From: Branchipolynoe longqiensis
Lineage: Eukaryota; Annelida; Polychaeta; Phyllodocida; Polynoidae
Length of the DNA: 64,000 nt
Assembly (NCBI GenBank): GCA_030323885.1
Contig: CM059199.1
Location: 1,169,923-1,233,922 of the forward strand
Reading direction: 5' to 3'
Both the position numbers and the translations under genes were made by a program. Shown here piece by piece: positions 61,990-64,000 of this stretch (position 1 is the stretch's first letter; each line of letters opens with the position of its first letter). The notes under the pieces are model-generated. The model was not told the DNA's origin, searched no databases, and worked only from the letters and a program-made list of their open reading frames with translations.

Positions 61990-62405
61990 AAGTCAGTTAT
62001 TGTTGCATAACAGAGAATTGCGCGCAGGTATTCAATGTATTCAATGGATCATTGAAATCTGTTATTTCTCAAAAGCATTCTTAAAAAAAATTCTGAACTA
62101 CTAATACAGGAGAAACAAGAAAAAGTAACAACCAAAACAAAGGCGGTCTTAAGAACACTTAAGGCAAATCGTTAATGTATCGATGTTTGACTGAATAATT
62201 TCTATTAAGTCAATAAGTGTGTTGATGTTGTGATTGTTGGATTATATTCATGTACGGGGACAACTGTTTTGTTCCTAATGGTTCTAAATTGAAGAATAAT
62301 ATGTTTTGCCGGGTATTGAGTTGTCCATATCTATTTTTTTTTAGATGTGAACATCTGCTCTGAGGTTTCTTTACTCGGAGCATATATAGCAAATGATCCT
62401 ATTAT
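61990..62405. other. Unassigned AT-rich sequence
   Basis: No recognised repeats. Confidence 0.4.
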
Positions 62406-62410
62406 TAATA

Positions 62411-62622
62411 CAACCAGACAGGGTGGCCAAATGAGTTGAGCATCTGCCTCCCATTTTGATAGGTCGTGTGATCTGAATCCCCAGGTTTCAACCCTGGTCG
62501 AGTCAAAGCAAGGACTTCAAAACTTGTCGCTACATAGCCTGGCATCCGGCATTACTAGGATAGGGCAAGGAGCAGTGGAATGGGGAAGACCAACTGTCCG
62601 TGATTGAAATTTCCCCTGCTTC
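62411..62622 (+). mobile_element. SINE-A, tail type A1
   Basis: AACCAGACAGGGTGGCCAAA TGAGTTGAGC, B-box CAGGTTTCAACCCTGG, CTAGGATAGGGCAAGGAGCA and GATTGAAATTTCCCCTGCTT. The tail (AACAA)n is missing. Confidence 0.88.
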
Positions 62623-62751
62623 CAGTGTCAATAAGCGTGCGGTGCATCCGTTAGCGATCGGGACGGTGTCACCGGTCAAATGTGTCAGGTCAAGGAGGCG
62701 TATTGTACTCCCCTTTCGAGCCTTTATATCTGCATAATATGTTATGATCAC

Positions 62752-62826
62752 ATATATATATATATATATATATTCATATATTCATATAGATACATAAATA
62801 TATATATATATATATATACATATATA
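62752..62826. repeat. (TA)n microsatellite
   Basis: Interrupted TA run directly left of M4. Confidence 0.9.
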
Positions 62827-63082
62827 TGAGACTGTCTCAAAAGGTGCTAAGCAATATGGGATAAAACTTTGTCCATTGTAACGATCAACATACTATCTGC
62901 TTATGCATTTGCTCAGGATAAACTGATTTGTTTTTTACAAGGTGTTTCATAATCCCAATAGAATACATATTGATTTGAAGCAAATGTCCTTGTGTTTTCA
63001 GTGTAACCGTTTCTGGTTTTTTTTTGTCAATCGTTGCAATGGACAAATAAAAGAAGAGTTATCACCTTTTGAGACAGGCTCA
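62827..63082. mobile_element. M4 MITE, full length
   Basis: TGAGACTGTCTCAAAAGGTG at left and CACCTTTTGAGACAGGCTCA at right; flanked on both sides by TA microsatellite. Body nearly identical to 42176-42420. Confidence 0.9.
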
Positions 63083-63083
63083 T

Positions 63084-63084
<1 letters not shown>

Positions 63085-63143
<59 letters not shown>
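63085..63143. repeat. (TA)n microsatellite
   Basis: TA run between M4 and M3. Confidence 0.92.
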
Positions 63144-63144
<1 letters not shown>

Positions 63145-63300
63145 TGACGAGTTCAGGCACATAAGATTGTAAATGCCAATAAAAGAAATTGTATTTAAAT
63201 AACAGATTTTTACCTGGGGGTAATTTAATTCTCACTAATTCCACTTTTCTTGTGATGAAATAGTTATGGAACAAGGAACAACAAAATAGGAATGTAAAAA
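63144..63300. mobile_element. M3 MITE, one half
   Basis: GATGACGAGTTCAGGCACAT AAGATTGTAAATGCC, AACAGATTTTTACCTGGGGG TAATTTAATTCTCACTAATT and CCACTTTTCTTGTGATGA. Confidence 0.78.
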
Positions 63301-63409
63301 ATGTGAACATATATATTAAACACATATATATATATTAACCTATGAATCAATATATTCAAGAACTAACTGCGAATTGTGAATATAATGTACATTGGTGAAC
63401 TTGATGCTA

Positions 63410-63905
63410 TTTATTGACGGTATGGTATATATATGATATCGTATATAATACCGCATTGTATGCATTTACGGTATGGTATATGTGTAAAGCTATGGCATAT
63501 CCCTATGATATGATACATATATGGTATGGTATATATGTGTGATATTGTATATATATCCATGGTACAGGGTACATATACAGTACAATATATGCATATGGCA
63601 TGTGTACAATTATGTATCATATGGTATATCCATAGTGTATGGTATATACATATGGTATGGTACATATAACGTGATATATACATTCAGTAGGTTATAGATG
63701 TATGGTGTGTTATTTGCATGTTTGGTATATATTTATGGTATGCGACATACATACAGTACGGTATATACATATGACATTGTATATACATAGGGCATGGTAT
63801 ATACACATGGAATGGTATATGCATGGGACAGGATATATATGTATGGTATATAAGTATGGTATATATATATAGTGCATGATATGCATATATGACATAATAT
63901 GTTAT
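63410..63905. repeat. GGTATATACATATGGTATGG degenerate minisatellite
   Basis: Loose ~28-32-bp periodicity of GGTATATACATATGGTAT variants; Tyr/His/Ile frames on the minus strand are artefacts. Confidence 0.85.
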
Positions 63906-63928
63906 ACAATATCATATAGTTTAAACAG

Positions 63929-64000
63929 CAAAACCTCTCTAAATCTCCCAACCATGAGACCGACTTTAAATGGTCCATTTAGAGACTTTTTTCCCATTCC
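63929..64000. mobile_element. P1 MITE, cut by the window end
   Basis: CAGCAAAACCTCTCTAAATC, GAGACCGACTTTAAATGGTC CATTTAGAGAC. Confidence 0.8.

Overview
This is animal (metazoan) nuclear DNA. It is AT-rich, has no operons or long uninterrupted genes, and is packed with interspersed repeats. These include tRNA-derived SINEs with internal A/B-box promoters and target-site duplications, palindromic MITEs (short non-autonomous DNA transposons), 3' ends of LINE-type retrotransposons, (TA)n microsatellites and many minisatellites. The repeat landscape suggests a marine invertebrate, but I cannot name the species from sequence alone. I see no intact conventional protein-coding gene, functional tRNA or rRNA gene, or CRISPR array. 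Nearly all long open frames are by-products of low-complexity DNA (1-2540, 15.36-16.17 kb, 17.1-18.8 kb, 22.2-23.2 kb, 30.7-30.9 kb).

Layout. 0-4.2 kb holds G-rich and TAGTACTAG-type minisatellites plus a foldback-like element (945-1339). 4.3-12.8 kb holds SINEs, the TIR elements at 5581-6402 and 11464-12243, family M1 MITEs and a LINE 3' end (10.6-10.9 kb). 13.23-13.6 kb is an unusually CpG-rich, promoter-like block with E2F, CCAAT and E-box motifs, followed by a 67-bp minisatellite (13.7-14.4 kb). 15.3-23.2 kb is mostly strand-asymmetric simple-sequence blocks with SINEs between them. 23.9-31 kb holds pogo-like MITEs, SINE tails, a second decayed LINE end and a short caspase-like reading frame (28.45 kb). 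31.3-32.3 kb is a second CpG-rich promoter and first-exon candidate. 34-41 kb holds tRNA-like tandem dimers in inverted orientation and a three-level nest of elements. 41-53.8 kb is dense in MITEs, with insertion into insertion. 54.6-62 kb holds exon-like segments, one with a signal peptide and a second copy in opposite orientation. 62.4-64 kb is SINE, MITE and TA-rich minisatellite.

The main repeat families, named here for convenience, are as follows. SINE-A is a tRNA-Ser/Leu-like head joined to one of two different tails, A1 or A2. B is a tRNA-like 300-330-bp tandem unit. SINE-C is a second tRNA-like SINE. E is a retroelement ending in (AATC)n. M1 is a ~355-bp MITE with TIR AGCTGCATAGTCCGATG flanked by TTAA. 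P1, P2 and P3 are pogo/Tigger-like MITEs beginning CAGT with TA flanks. M2 to M11 are further inverted-repeat elements. The nesting gives relative ages directly: P1, M1 and M3 copies are hosts for SINE-A, and one SINE-A is itself a host for M2.

The candidate host-gene parts (promoter-like blocks and exon-like frames) are weak calls from motifs and open frames alone. They are marked with low confidence.
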